From positions 1,302,001 through 1,366,000 of the forward strand of contig JAULSR010000006.1 of the NCBI GenBank assembly GCA_030512295.1: 64,000 nt of DNA, given 5' to 3'. Below, in pieces: positions 33,193 to 44,976 of this stretch. A program made the translations under genes and the position numbers. Each line of letters begins with the position of its first letter. The first letter of the stretch is position 1. The stretch comes from Bombardia bombarda (lineage: Eukaryota; Ascomycota; Sordariomycetes; Sordariales; Lasiosphaeriaceae). The notes beneath the pieces were generated by a model. That model saw only the letters and a list, made by a program, of their open reading frames with translations, did no database searches and was not told where the DNA came from.

Positions 33193-36100
33193 TGTGAAGG
33201 GTATTATGTGGTATGTCGCGCAAAACAAGAAGGAAGAGAATGAGTGGAGGAAGTTGAATTGGGAATTATCGACAAAGGCGAGGAGCTTCAATGGATGATT
33301 GAGTCGCTGGCCGGTTCGATTGGGAAAAATAATTATTTTCGCTCCAACCCAATGGCGCGCACGGATTACTGTGCGATTAGTGCTGAGCCAGGAAGGTGCT
33401 ACCTGCAGTCACGTGCCTCCGCGTTTTGTCCCCGAACCAGAACGCGAGTCTGCAACCGAGACTTCTGCATCTATCTCCAAAACACAGTTTTTGTAGTCCA
33501 TGAGCCCAGTTGGTCCGTTTTCCTTCACTTTCTCTACATCCATCTTTTACCGAGTATTTTTTTTTTTTTCCATCCCTTATTTACAACTAAATTTGTTCCG
33601 GGCTTGAAACTTTTCAATAATTATACTCAGGGTGGCCTTTCCCATGAGGTGCTTCGTCAGAGATGGCTGATGGCATTCGTCGCCAAGCGATTTCTCTTTA
33701 CTGCCTCCTGCTGCGATCGTGTTCTATTCTAATTAAATGGCGACGCAGACTTTTCAAATTATCATCCATAAATTACTTTTCCACATGCCTTCTGCCAGTG
33801 CAGCCAGCCCAAGAAACAAATGAGGTATATCTTGGCTCGATTGTAGCATCTCTCATGGAGAGACGAGACAATTTCAGCCTGATCAGATTGGGATGAGTCA
33901 AGAATTCATTCTGTCCACCGCCGTTACATCTTTTCTTTCACCTCCGTTCAGGATGGATGAGTTCGGCTGAATTTCTGCTAAGCCTCAGCAAGGAAGCCAG
34001 ACGACAATGTTGCAGGCAAGAGCTACTCTGGTTACCTAGCAGATCTCCAGAATCACGTTGACGAGCTCAAACGCAAGCCGATGAGCCTGCTATACAGGCA
34101 CATCTCAAGTCATGCTCTCGGTCTTTCGGTCGCCTGGAGTGACTGAAATAAAGTTGATGAATGAAAAAGGGAGGAAAAAACGAACAAGACCGAGTGGGCC
34201 CCTTGGCCCGTTTGGCGTAGGGTTCTCAATCATCACGGTCATTCATTTCGCGGACTTTCTCCAAGAGTTCTTGAGAACGGGACCAGCACGGGTACCTATG
34301 GCAGCGTTAATTCAAGCATCCCAAGTGCCCATGGTTTATTATGGACACGAGCCATTAACCATCCACCACCTGAAATGTTCCTCGGCTTTGTGGGTTCGTC
34401 GACAATGGCTGTCGCTCACACTCAAAATCGCCCATAAGTCTAGTTCACGAGACCAGAGATAAAACGCTTCAACGGCGACGTGATGAGGACTGAAACAAGA
34501 CTAGTATATCGGGAAAATGCGCCATCGAGACGTCATGATCAACCATCACCAGATGCTATGTGGGGAAGTGTCACCAAAACAACTACACATGACAGCTATT
34601 TGATGCTCGCCAGCTCAGCGGCATGGCTTCGCCAATTACCACACTAAGGGCTATAGCTAGCTACTGCGAGGCGGATAAATAAGAATTGTAACTTGTTTCA
34701 GTCAAGCACAATCATACTAAGGAGCATGCCGTCGCTCAGAATAGCTGGAGGAATCCACTGCAGCCATGTACAGACAGCCTTGACGCGTACAATTGCCCAG
34801 CCAAAGGATAATTTACATGCCGTGCATTTGGGGCTTGAAGATCTCAGACTCGCACATAAGGCAGGTGATGGATTGCATCCCCACGATCCTGGGGAAGTGG
34901 CCCAGTTTGAACGGTCATTGGTCCGGTCAGCTTGGCGATCTATAAGAAGCCCGGGAGGAAGACGGCAGAACGAACAGAGCCTGCTTGATATTTCTTCGAG
35001 CCTCTTTGGTGGCGAAACACGCAGAACATGTCGCTGCGCCAGAAAGCAGAAACAGACGGAATATAGCAATGCCGCAGTAACAACACCGCATTGGCTACTA
35101 GGGGGAACCATGACTCTGCGACCCAGAAACAAATGGTAAAACAACTGATGGATGCTTGAGCTCATCATCTTAGCTTTTGGAAGAAAGAGGACAGGAAGAG
35201 AACTGCTTCTTTGAAGATTTGTTGCCTTTTGTTTCAATCTGATGGGATGGCATTTGGCGATTCTTAAGCATTCCCATCACTACATTGACGAGAACTCGCA
35301 CATCACTGACATGCTTATCACGCTGCATCAACTGCAAAAAGAAGTCGGAAAGCATGAAGCAGCGTTGAGCGTCCTGTCTGATCTTCGACGAGATCCCAGA
35401 AAGCTGCATCACGACGAGTTGGCGGAAGTCGACGACTCATGCTTGCCACTGCACAGAGCTTCGGCTGGGCCAAAACGACGGTGCTCGACCTTGTGTTGCC
35501 AGCCCTTGGCGATTTGAAACATGGCGCGCACACCCGAGCACCCACCAGTCACTGCACACGCATTTTGTTGCATTTTGTCCATGTGCTGAACCAGATATTT
35601 TTGGGCACGGGCTACGGATCTGTCTGCAGATCTGTTCCAAGACTCGTCCGTGGCGTTGCAGCAGCCAGCCGACCTCGAATCCCACCAACACGGGGCATTT
35701 CTCGTTGGTCAAACTCGGCCTTTCCCACGGTGATCCCTGTAGGCTTCTGAGGCTCTCTCTGGCTGCTTGCACGCAGGGTTGGCTCGCAAATTTAGTGGGG
35801 GCGTTTTGGGGCGTTGCAGCGTTCGGCACTCACAATCGCAGTTACTTTTTCTGGGGGGCGCATCACTCGCCTCGGCATCGCTCTGGGCACGCCTTGTTCT
35901 CTAGCTTGGCAACTTGGAACATCTTAAGGCTCTTGGCAGAGTCTCAAGCATGACTGACCCACTAGACGGCACACACCGTATCTACAACACCGCTCTAGGC
36001 CACCAGAAAACTAAGCATCAACAAGCATCTGTATACATAAATGCTCCTGGCAAGTTTGTCTCGGCAACGTCGCCTTCTCGCCTTGGCGTTCTTGGCTATC

Positions 36101-36809
36101 CATCCTCCTCTCGAGGACGACGACGAAGCTCCAGTCTTGGCATCTTCAAAGTGCATCCATCCCTCGTCAACGCCTCTACGGGGCCCTTCCCCCGGCGTCT
36201 AGATGCCTCCAAAGTCCATTCTACGGTCCCGAGTCCAAGGTGCCCTGGTCCTCGGCTCTTCTTGCTGATATCTCTCAACTGTTAAACCGCGCTGGACTAG
36301 TGTCACCCGCGTTTCAAGGCACCCGTATCACCGCCTTCGTTGTTCTTGGCAAGAAGCTGTCTAGTGTTCTGACTCGGCTCCTATGGATGGCGATAGTAAC
36401 AGCCAGCATCTGAAAGCCCATACGTAGGCGCTCAGTCAGTAAGTAGACTGGTAGGCGTGTCACAGCTTTTATCTTGGCACGACTCGCTCGATCAAGTCGA
36501 CTGACTGCATGTCTATATATGCCTACCCTCGAGAGGTTTCAGTAGCTTTCTGTTCTTGTTTGTTTTCTCACGAGCTGCGCTCTACAGTCAAATAGCATCA
36601 TCTGCCACTACTGTGTTGTGTTTCTTGTTTCTTTTTCGACCCGCGCTTTTAATTCTTTTCAACCGCTGGTCGTTGTCGTCGCTGGTCGCTTTTCACATCT
36701 CCTATTTTATTATTCACAATTTGCATACACAATACACGATACACACGACCACGGTCAAGGATACCCGATACATACCACACGAAAGAGACATTATACTACG
36801 TCGATCAAG
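33193..36809. other. Divergent intergenic region, no gene supported
   Basis: This 3.6-kb spacer lies between TUF1 (minus) and the dibasic secreted protein (plus). The part next to TUF1 contains a T11 tract near 33560. A coding-like but short minus-strand stretch around 35170-35430 was considered and not accepted as a gene. The last 250 bases before 36810 are pyrimidine-rich then CAT/ACAC-rich, as expected for a promoter and leader. No RNA gene was recognised. Confidence 0.45.
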
Positions 36810-38000
36810 ATGGTCAGCTACCGATTCTTCGCCTTTGCCGGCCTTGCTGCCGCGCTCCCTCTCAACATCAACCTCGGGGCTTACTCGCCAGCCTTGGTAG
36901 TTGGTACGTACGAAGGATACTGCCTTGACCCCACCGTGGAACGAACAAGACTTGCTTACATGGGATATACAAACAGGTGATGGTGAGATCAGCTTTGGAG
37001 GTAGGCAGGACGTGTCGCAGTTGATGAACGCCCTCGAAGGTGCAGCGGTTAACGCCGCAGCAGGCGCTGCTTCTGCTCCTGCGGCCGCAACTGTCGCCGC
37101 AGCGCCGGCCACACAACCGGCGGCAGCAGCTGATGACAAGCCTGCTGCGGTTGAGGCCGCCGCATCTGTTGACCCTACCCTCTCTGAGCAGGTGAGTTAT
37201 GATACTTCCTCTACCTACCTATCATCTCCAAGCTTTTAGTGAGAATGATGGCTGACACTTCACAAAAAGGCCCAGCAAATCGCCGCCCTCCAGGGCATGG
37301 GCAAGGAGATTGCCCCACGCGCTGAGGCTGACGGTGCCCCCAACGCAGAAAAAGCAAAGAGAGACCTCGCCGGCTTTGACCGCGCCCTCAAGTACGCCGA
37401 GGTCGCCTTGACCAAGGGACCCAAGATCCAGCTCGGTACCGGTGGTGAGGGCTCTGGCGTTGGTATCATTGTTGACAACACGCCCGTTGCTGGTATGTAT
37501 ACCCAACCTTCCTTACCCCTTGTGTTTAACCTTGGGTCGAGAGACATATATCTGACGTCAACTTCCCATTATAGCCGGCGCCGCCGAGAAGGAGAAGCGA
37601 GATGTTGACGAGCCCACCGCCGCTCCCAAGCGTCGCGCCAGGGTGACTACCATGTACGTCCGTCGGGGTGTTCCAGCTTGTGAGTATCGATGGCCCCATT
37701 CATGACACAATAAAACCCCCTTCTATTCTCCCCTTCGGTCTTCGCTACCATTCATGGCTTGGATATCCAACCATTTCTTTATTTACTAGTGCTGACACAA
37801 AACCCCCTTATACAGCCCTTCAGAGCAGCAGCAGCGTGTCTGATTCAGTCGTTGCACGCGAGATCACCCCACAGCAGCCCGCTGCGCCCGCCACCGTTTC
37901 CAGGCGAGATGCCATTGACGCTGTCAACCTGAATGTCGATGGCGATGCGGGCCTCACCATGACGTTTGTGGAGGAGGTGGATGATGATGATGAGGAGTAG
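36810..38000 (+). CDS. Secreted protein with repeated dibasic sites, function unknown
   Basis: Five exons (36810-36903, 36977-37191, 37270-37492, 37575-37679, 37816-38000) with introns of 73, 78, 82 and 136 bp give 273 residues. A signal peptide (MVSYRFFAFAGLAAALPLNI) is followed by a motif GDGEISFGG, an Ala/Pro-rich stretch, and segments separated by dibasic sites: KAKRDLAGF, KEKRDVDEP, PKRRARV, YVRRGVP and VSRRDAID. These look like Kex2 cleavage sites, so the protein may be cut into several peptides in the late Golgi. It ends in an acidic VEEVDDDDEE tail. I recall similar uncharacterised proteins in other ascomycetes but no function. It has no cysteine-rich effector pattern. All splice phases agree and the model closes in frame. 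Confidence 0.75.
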
Positions 38001-38488
38001 AGGAGATGATTACGCGCATTGTAAGAGGGACTGTTTGTTTTTGGAGAAAAATATATATACACGATACAAAAACCATTGGGCTTTCAAGCATTTTTCCACT
38101 GGGGCCTTATGGATCTGTTCCTTCACATCATCCTACCTATCTTGGCTTGATCAGCAGCATAGACGCCGAAATTTGTACATATATTGGGAATCACTTTCCC
38201 GAGAGTTTGTTTGGTTGATATTTCATGTTTTTATTGGTTTTGTAACTTCTAGAATGGGTTGTCCGGCGTACTAAGCGGTTGGGAGGAGCTCAAACTACAA
38301 TAAAGGGCTGGAAGGATAGCACATTGAGTAGTATATGCATGCATACATACATACCCCAAGATTACTTCATTCTCAATACAAAATAACTATGCGGGTAGAT
38401 GAGACGCTAAACTAACTTGCCCTAATCTCCCTCGTCTCAGAGAGAGCAACTATATACACAGGGAGTCAAAGCAAACCGACTAGCCAGC
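38001..38488. other. 3' intergenic space between convergent genes
   Basis: About 490 bp between the secreted-protein gene (plus) and LAS1 (minus). It contains a short CATGCATGCATACATACATACC tract near 38335-38355. Only untranslated sequence is seen. Confidence 0.5.
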
Positions 38489-38562
38489 TCAAACAACACC
38501 AATCGGCTTAGGTATCCACGCATCTTCCTCGTACAGCACCCAACTGGGCCCACTACTGCCCT

Positions 38563-38606
<44 letters not shown>

Positions 38607-39853
38607 ACACCATCAGCCTGCTGCTGAACCTTTTCCTCTCCAAGAAGCTGATTCTGACACGACCACCCGCCCTCATCTTCCACCAGCTCTTGCACCGCCT
38701 GCCATGACTTGCCCAGCTCTGCCCGCAGACTCTTCACATCACGAGGAGCGGCCACTCCCGTGGCGCTGCTAATACCACCATCCTGCTCCATCACATCTGG
38801 ATCCTGCCGCTGCTGTCCTTTGTCACCCCCTTCATCTTCATCCTCACTCCCACCACCACCACCCAACACAACCCTCTCCAGGGCCAACACCCTGCGCAAC
38901 ACCGTGCTATCCGTCGTGCCATCGGCAATGGCAGTCAGCGTCGTGAGTATCCCCTCCTCGCCATACCGCTTAATATCCCCCGCCAGATCAGCACGCTTCA
39001 ACGTGTCCTCTCCCTCAAGGTGGTGCATGAGCACCCCGCGACATGTTGTCGTCGCTGTCTTGCCCTTGCTTTTATTACTTTTCTTGCTCACCGCATCATC
39101 ATCATCATCACCATCCACAATCTCCAAATCATCATCATCCTCATCCTCATCCTCCCCCTCCTCATTATCAGCCGGCAAATGCCGCCAGTAATACTCCCAG
39201 ATCCACTCGAGCGCCTTCTTGGCCGAGGCGCGCAGCCGCGTCAGCGACGGCAGCTGCTCGTGCGTCGCCTGGTGGCGGAGCTCGACAAACGTGGCGGGCA
39301 GGCCGAGCGTCTTTGCGACGCCGTACATGGACATTTTGCGCTGCTTGTCCTGGTGGCTGTCCAGGAGGCCGGTTACGAAGCTGGTTTGGCTCATGGTGTT
39401 AGCATACACGATAATGAATGATGAATGAAGAAAAGAAGAAAAAAAAAGAAAAAAAAAAACATACCGACTAAAAGCAGCAGAATACGCCGCGCGCACCGCG
39501 TAGCTTGATGCTGAGGCCGCTGATGATGATGATGATGATGATGATGATGAGACAGAAGATATACCGGGGACGGTGGTTGACGAAGAAGCCTCGTGCTCGT
39601 CGCTGAGAATCGCGGCCGTCAAGAGGGCCGTCGACTCGACCAGGTGCGGGCAGTTGCCGCGCTGCATCCACAAGGACACGCGCGCGACGGCGCGCTGCTG
39701 CTGCTGGTCCAACACGTTTTGCTGGTGTTGCTGTTGTTTCTGGTGGTGGTGCTGCTGCTGACGGCTGTGGTGATGGCGATGCGGATAAAACTGATGGCGC
39801 ACCATGAGCAGCTCCTGCCTGTCGCGCCATGGCGTGAAGATGTATTGGACCAT
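38489..39853 (-). CDS. LAS1: Las1 pre-rRNA endoribonuclease
   Basis: Exon 1 (39465-39853) and exon 2 (38489-39380) give 426 residues. The N-terminal Las1 domain starts VQYIFTPWRDRQELLMVRHQ and contains VARVSLWMQRGNCPHLVEST and the HEPN catalytic motif RHQATH at residues 165-170 within FVELRHQATHEQLPSL. Las1 with Grc3 cuts the internal transcribed spacer 2 of pre-rRNA in the nucleolus. Low-complexity insertions are prominent: a Gln/His-rich stretch near residue 30-55, a serine run, an acidic linker and a poly-Ala run of 13. The C-terminal WIPKPIGVV tail is the conserved motif that contacts Grc3. The 84-bp intron is a multiple of three and has no in-frame stop, so it can be read through. Confidence 0.93.
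38562..38599. repeat. (CAG)n trinucleotide repeat coding for poly-Ala in LAS1
   Basis: About 12 CAG units on the plus strand; read on the minus strand in the LAS1 frame they give a run of alanines. Confidence 0.9.
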
Positions 39854-40763
39854 CTTGTTGTCTTATATTTTTGGTTGTGTGTGTGTGTGTGTTTTTGGAG
39901 TCTGGGGTTAGGATTAGTTCCAGGTTGATGTTTCAGTGCTGGGCAAAGAAAGGATGAGATGGCAGCTCAAGAGAGCCTTTGAACAGGATTTTCTTAGGTC
40001 AATCTCATGGCATCTGTGTATACATACCTAATCTTTGACAAAGTGGTCTTGCCTGGTCGGCGCCTATAGATACGTGGTGGCGGTTGCTGCAGATGTGCTT
40101 GCCTGGCAGGTTGAGTGATGGATCGTGGTGTGGAATTCGGGGGAAAAGGGTAAAAGGTTTGAAGTTCAGAAAGTGTGCAAATGTTAAGAATTAATGGTTT
40201 TCATAAAGCCATGCAGTACATATCAGGAAATAATAAAGGCTGTGATACACCGGCTTTGAATTGTTGCAAGGCACACGCAGACTGAATAACTTTGTATCTT
40301 TGTACAGTGCTTTTTAGTTCTGATTAGTTCTTTTTACTTTTCGGATTCGTTGGCCATCATGAACTATTTTTTGAGGTGCTTCTTCTTGAGCTGACCTAAC
40401 CCTAACCCTGCTGCAGTTTGGTATACTAAGCGCCATCTAAGCCCCCTTCAGTCAGAGTTCATACAAGCTGATAGTCTCATTTGACCAAAGACTTCTTTAT
40501 CTTCTCTGTATATGTTTTTGTACTGTCCGAGTAGGTCGGTATCTACAGATATCTATCTACTGTCACCCCAGCGCCACATACTACTTTCATGTTATATGAT
40601 CGTGGTGATTTCCACATCTCCTGGAATATACGTCCGATCAGCAGTAGTATCCTTTTGTGTATCATTAACGCCCATCATCAGCTAGAGGTCATACCCCCCC
40701 TCGATTTTTTTTTTCTTTTCCCCTGTTGCCCTTTTAATTGTCCCCAACAACAAAGCCCGCTAT
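39854..40763. promoter_or_regulatory. LAS1 upstream region and LYS9 3' flank
   Basis: About 910 bp. The part next to 39853 is the LAS1 promoter and has a short (GT)n tract (39876-39892). The part next to 40764 is the LYS9 3' region with a T-rich tract. Two tandem CCTAAC-type units lie at 40393-40409. Confidence 0.5.
40393..40409. repeat. Short interstitial telomere-like repeat
   Basis: The sequence CCTAACCCTAACCCTG contains two CCCTAA/TTAGGG-type units, the telomere repeat of filamentous fungi, in an intergenic position. Two units can arise by chance, so significance is low. In fungal ribosome-biogenesis promoters AACCCTAA boxes also occur, and this copy lies about 550 bp upstream of LAS1. 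Confidence 0.5.
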
Positions 40764-42281
40764 CTAGGAGATGGTCTTCTCCACCATGGTGATACCATAC
40801 TTCTCCTTGAGCTCCTTCATCAACGGCTCATTGATCTTGGAGTTCATGGGCGCCAGGATGCCCTTGTCCGAGATCTGACCGCTGAGCACCTGCTTAACCG
40901 CTACGCCGCAGGGCACGCCGACCGTCTTGGCCATGGCCGAGTAGCCCTTGGGGTCGCCGTACTCGCACAGCGTCGACGTGCGCGTCTCGCGCGAGCCGTC
41001 CTTGTGCTCAATCTCAAACTTGTGCTGCAGCATGACAAAGTCGTGCTCGCCCTCCTCGTACTCCATCTTTTGCTCGAGCGTGGCGCACAGCGTGTCGAGC
41101 GGGTTGCCCTTGGGCGTGATCTGCTCGTCCGAGAAGAGGCCGACCCAGCGGAGGCCGCTCATGATGCGCTGCTTGTCCTCGGGCGACTCGAACGTCGCCT
41201 TGGCCAAGATCGCCGCCTCGAGGTCTTCGGGGCTGGATGACTTGGCGCCGACAATCTCCTTGGTCGCCTCCTTCCAGGCGACGGGCTTAGTGAGCGCCTC
41301 GTAGACCGTCTCCTCGAGGAAGCCGATGTCGACGAGCACCTTGATGAACTGGGGGAAGCCCTGGTAGCGCAGGGTGCCGCGGACAATGGTCTGCGCCTCG
41401 GGGATGTTGTAGCGCTCCTTGTACGGGGTTGAGTCGCGGTTGGGGTAGGCGACGAAGGCGTAGCCGGGGTAGATGAAGTAGGGCTTGGCCATCTTCATCA
41501 GGTCCTTGCCCGCCACCTCGACGATCTTGCCGTCCTGCCACCACTTGCCCGCGTTGCGCAGGGCGAGCAGCACGCCGCGTGACGACCACGAGAACTTGTA
41601 GCCCAGCGGGTTGTCCGAGTCCTCGGGCGCCGGGAGGCCACCGCAGTACGACAGGAAGCTGAGGATCTTGCCTCCGGCCTTGTGCACCTCGTCGATGGTC
41701 TTGATGGCGTACAGGTGGTCGATACCGGGATCAAGCTGCAAGTATTTAAGAAGATTACACTTAGCGCACTATTTCCTACGGGTTTGGACAGAGGTTGGTA
41801 ACTTACACCAATCTCGTTCATGACAGTGATACCAGCGGCCTTGGCCTCGGCATCGAGCTCCATCATGGCGGGCGACACGTAGCTCGTGGTGACGACATTC
41901 TTCTTGTTGCGGATGGCCGACTTGATGACGGTGGCGTGGAAGGTGTAGGGGATCAAGCTGATGACCAGATCGTGCTGGGCGACGGCGGCATCGAGCGCCT
42001 TGTCATCCGTCACGTCGAGCGAGATAGGGTATGCGTTCTTGACGCCCTCGGAGAGCTTCTGGGCGCTGGCAGTCGTGCGGCACGCCACAGTCACCTGGAT
42101 GCCCGCATCGCTGAGGATGTCAAGCGTCGGCCGAGTGACGAAACCCGCGCCGAGCATGAGAACCTTGCTAATTTCGCCATCGCATGTTAGTCAAGTGTTC
42201 CTTCCCGACGACGGCTGCTTTGATGGGAGATAGGAGGGGTAACGAGACAGTCGCGGGTGGTTCTTACTGTTGAGAAGCCAT
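40764..42281 (-). CDS. LYS9: Saccharopine dehydrogenase (NADP+, L-glutamate-forming)
   Basis: Exons 42268-42281 (14 nt), 41807-42167 and 40764-41735 give 448 residues; introns are 100 and 71 bp. The first exon codes MASQ plus part of a codon, and exon 2 opens with the Rossmann NADPH-binding segment VLMLGAGFVTRPTLDIL. Later conserved blocks are VVTTSYVSPAMMELD, NEIGLDPGIDHLYA, SYCGGLPAPEDSDNPLGYKF and FSWSSRG. The enzyme condenses alpha-aminoadipate semialdehyde with glutamate to saccharopine, the penultimate step of fungal lysine synthesis (alpha-aminoadipate pathway). Length matches Lys9 (about 450). The very short first exon was chosen because it gives the only ATG that continues in phase into the Rossmann fold. 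Confidence 0.95.
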
Positions 42282-43320
42282 CTTTGCCAAGTCTTGATGT
42301 TGATCACAGGACTGGGATTGTAAGAGTTGTCAAACAGGAGGTTCCTGGGATGGATTGATTCTATAAAACGTCTCCGGATGGGTATCTATCCTGTTTGTCA
42401 AATTGCCCTGATCCGATAGCGGCCACTTCGCTGTCCATTTTTTTTTAAATTTCTGGCGCTGCGCTGCGTCGACGCGCATCAGTGAGGGGCAACCAATGGC
42501 GGGGTAGGGTCAATTGGAAACAGTCTGCACTTTCCCTACGTACGTAGACAAGGGAAGATGGAAGGAAGGTGCGGAGCACTTCTCGTTACGGCAGCTGCAC
42601 CTCATCTTCACACTGAATGACTCTTATTACCGATCTCAAAGATACGTGTCCAGCCAAATGTCCAATTCTTTGTCGCAAACCTAGACGATGAAATCAGACA
42701 ACGTCCGATATAGGGATCACCATGTCACGTTTTGGTGGGTTTCAAGCTGTTGAAGCCACATTAAGTTTGAAGGTACGTGACTAGTAAAATTGGGCGAGAA
42801 GTACATGCACCATAAAGTACGAAATACCTGACTAGCACAAACAGCTACAGCATTGGCGGTTAGACGGCCAAGGAGCCCCTCATTTATAACCCCCGGTCCC
42901 CGCCCCCCAAAAAAAGAAAGGGGCAAACACATCCCGTGGGGGGAACGAGGGATGGATGCGTCAGCTTAGCCTCATTTCAACCTGAGTAACAACTCATAAG
43001 TCACAAGCCACAACCAGTCAAGCAAAAGTCAAGTGTAGAAAATTGTTATTGTATGTGTTGGCAAGCGTTGGTCGCTCAACATCGACAGCTGACTAGCACT
43101 CTAGGTATCCTACTGTAGCCTCATTTCCATAGAGACTCCGACCAAACCACCGTGCCGTCCATAATTATTCCGGGTATCCCTTGTTTACATTCCAGATGCT
43201 CTTTCCGCGCCAGCTGAAAAAAAATATTACGAATAGCTATCGTCCGATCCCGACCGATCCTGTAGTAACGCGTATTACCCGCACCGCATGCAGTGGATAC
43301 GAATTTTCCCCTCAAATCTC
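42282..43320. other. LYS9 promoter region and 3' flank of the next gene
   Basis: About 1.04 kb between the LYS9 start and the stop of the unknown acidic protein gene, both on the minus strand. A T10 tract lies at 42438-42448. No gene or RNA was recognised. Confidence 0.5.
42617..42625. promoter_or_regulatory. Candidate Gcn4/CPC1-type site upstream of LYS9
   Basis: ATGACTCTT lies about 336 bp upstream of the LYS9 start and matches the core TGACTC of the general amino-acid control element, with one mismatch to the full palindrome. Lysine genes are known CPC1/Gcn4 targets in fungi. A nine-base match can occur by chance, so this is suggestive only. Confidence 0.3.
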
Positions 43321-44423
43321 TTAATCGTCTTGCTCGTCTCCCTCGCCATCCTCATCGCTGTCGTTGCTTCCGTCCTCGTCATCACTTGCAGGTGGCTCCC
43401 AAGCGTCCTCGAGCTTCAAGCCCTTCCCAGTCGGCTCTGGATAGGCCCCGCCACCTCCCAGAAGGGAGAAAATTGTTGATCTGTGTAGATCCAGGCGAGA
43501 ATCATCGGCAGACTTGTCAGGTGCATCGTACAATCCCATGCCATAAAGAATCTCGCCGTCTGATTCGTCATCTTCGAGGGGCTGATATGGAATCGAGTCC
43601 TCGGTAGCCAGCTTCGTTCCCGGCTGCTGGAATTGCTGAAGATCTTCAGGGGTTGGAGGTGCTGTGTCAAAATTGTCATATGTAGCAAAGGACTTCCAGT
43701 CCAAGGCTCCTCCTACTACATTGGGGGCCGTTTGGTAGGGAATCGTCGAGACCGTGCTAGCAGAGACATAATTCGAGTGAGTTGTGGGCTGGTAGATGGA
43801 AGCTTGTGTTGAGAATGCCTGTGTGGTGGGCGGATAGAATGGCGGTGCGTCTATAGTTGAATAAGGAAGTGATGATGGCGAGAAGCCCGATGGTGAGCTG
43901 TAGCCAGAATAGGCGGCTGGTGTGGGAGGTAGCTGCTGATAAGTTGGGAAACCCTCGGTTTCGCTATATGGCGAGTACGGATAGAGCATGTTGATTTGTT
44001 GTTGATACGCCTGCGGGTAGGCAAAGTTGTGCGAGCTGGGATGCCAGCTAACTGGACGCGCTGGTCTCGCTTCACGCTCGTACATAGACTCGCTCGGCAT
44101 CTCAGAGGCTGGGGTCGGCAAATACGTAGGGTCGATCGCTTGAGGATGGAACCGTGACTGGAGACTCTCGCCGATCAACGTCTTCCTCCGTGACTGCATC
44201 ATCGAAGAGCGAGGGCTGTTGTTCGCACTGCTCGGCTTCGTTATCCGCATGGCGTTCCCGACTCGCTGCCCGCCAGATCCTCTCGAATATCGTCTTGTGT
44301 TGGCGGCAAGTTGTTGTGACAGATCGCCCAGCATCGAGTTGGTTGACCAACCCGCGTTGGCAATATGGGGGCACAAGCCATATTGGTGTCCATAGAGGAG
44401 GTGGTGAGCATAGATGGCATCAT
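43321..44423 (-). CDS. Pro/Tyr/Ser-rich protein with acidic C-terminus, unknown function
   Basis: The clear coding part runs from RRKTLIGESLQSRFHPQ (about 44190) to the stop at 43321. It includes PTYLPTPASEMPSES, a Tyr/Pro/Ser-rich middle, LDWKSFATYDNFDTAPPTPE, GKGLKLEDAWEPPASDDE and an acidic end. The start is uncertain. The same frame is open upstream to an ATG at 44499, but that extension reads like leader sequence. A better start may be the ATG at 44423 (MMPSMLTTSSMDTNMACAP), joined by a putative 158-bp intron (44194-44351, weak donor GTTGGT, acceptor ATGCAG) in matching phase, giving 314 residues. No domain is recognised; composition resembles transcriptional regulators or disordered scaffold proteins. 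It borders an 11.8-kb gene-free region on its 5' side, a layout often seen for developmentally controlled fungal genes (inference). Confidence 0.65.
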
Positions 44424-44935
44424 CTTGATGGCGAAGGGCTATGCAGACCCAGGCATGAAGAGTGAAAAAGATAAAATAGTTGTGGTATGTGAGAGGCACA
44501 GAGACTTCTCTTGAAGCACGACGACGATAGTTATATCAAAGCTATGATATTGAGTAGATATGTGGTGAGGGGGTGTGGGAAGTGAAGGGTGATATGGGGG
44601 TATATAGGAAGAAGGCCCGTAAAGAAGCCACAGGCATGTCTGATGAACCGGGAGGGTTCAAGAGAAACGAAGGGTGGTGACTAGGAACGGAGCAATAAAT
44701 CAAACCTAGTTTGGGTTGGGTAGATGATCGGACCATGGAGCCATGTTGGCGCGGCGAGGGAGACAATAAGGTGGACAATAAGAGAGCGAAACGGGGCGCT
44801 TTGGCATGTAGGTGAGTCTGTCGTGTGCGCGAGAATGCGTGTCAACGGGAGCTTGTCCATGACTTTGGCTCTTTCTTTGGTGGTCCTGCGTCATATGTGG
44901 GCGCAGGGATTGTTCAGCCTGCCTCGATAGCAATG

Positions 44936-44976
44936 ACCGGGACCATGACCACGACCACGACCACGACCATGACCTG
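44936..44976. repeat. Degenerate GACCAC/GACCATGACC tandem repeat
   Basis: About seven six-base units (GACCGG, GACCAT, GACCAC and similar) seen directly, upstream of the unknown acidic protein. Confidence 0.85.

Noticed and set aside
34698..35237. 179-codon open frame on the minus strand
   Set aside because: Composition is erratic, no domain or homology pattern is visible, and there is no plausible gene structure around it.
35170..35430. Minus-strand coding-like stretch reading RCFMLSDFFLQLMQRDKHVS, reminiscent of the C-terminus of a Zn2Cys6 regulator
   Set aside because: It is under 90 codons, is preceded by a stop in its frame, has no matching upstream exon or zinc cluster, and neighbouring frames are equally open. 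A remnant is possible but not supported.
44936..44976. Tandem GACCAC repeat considered as a CRISPR-like array
   Set aside because: Units are six bases with no spacers; it is a simple-sequence repeat in a eukaryotic genome.
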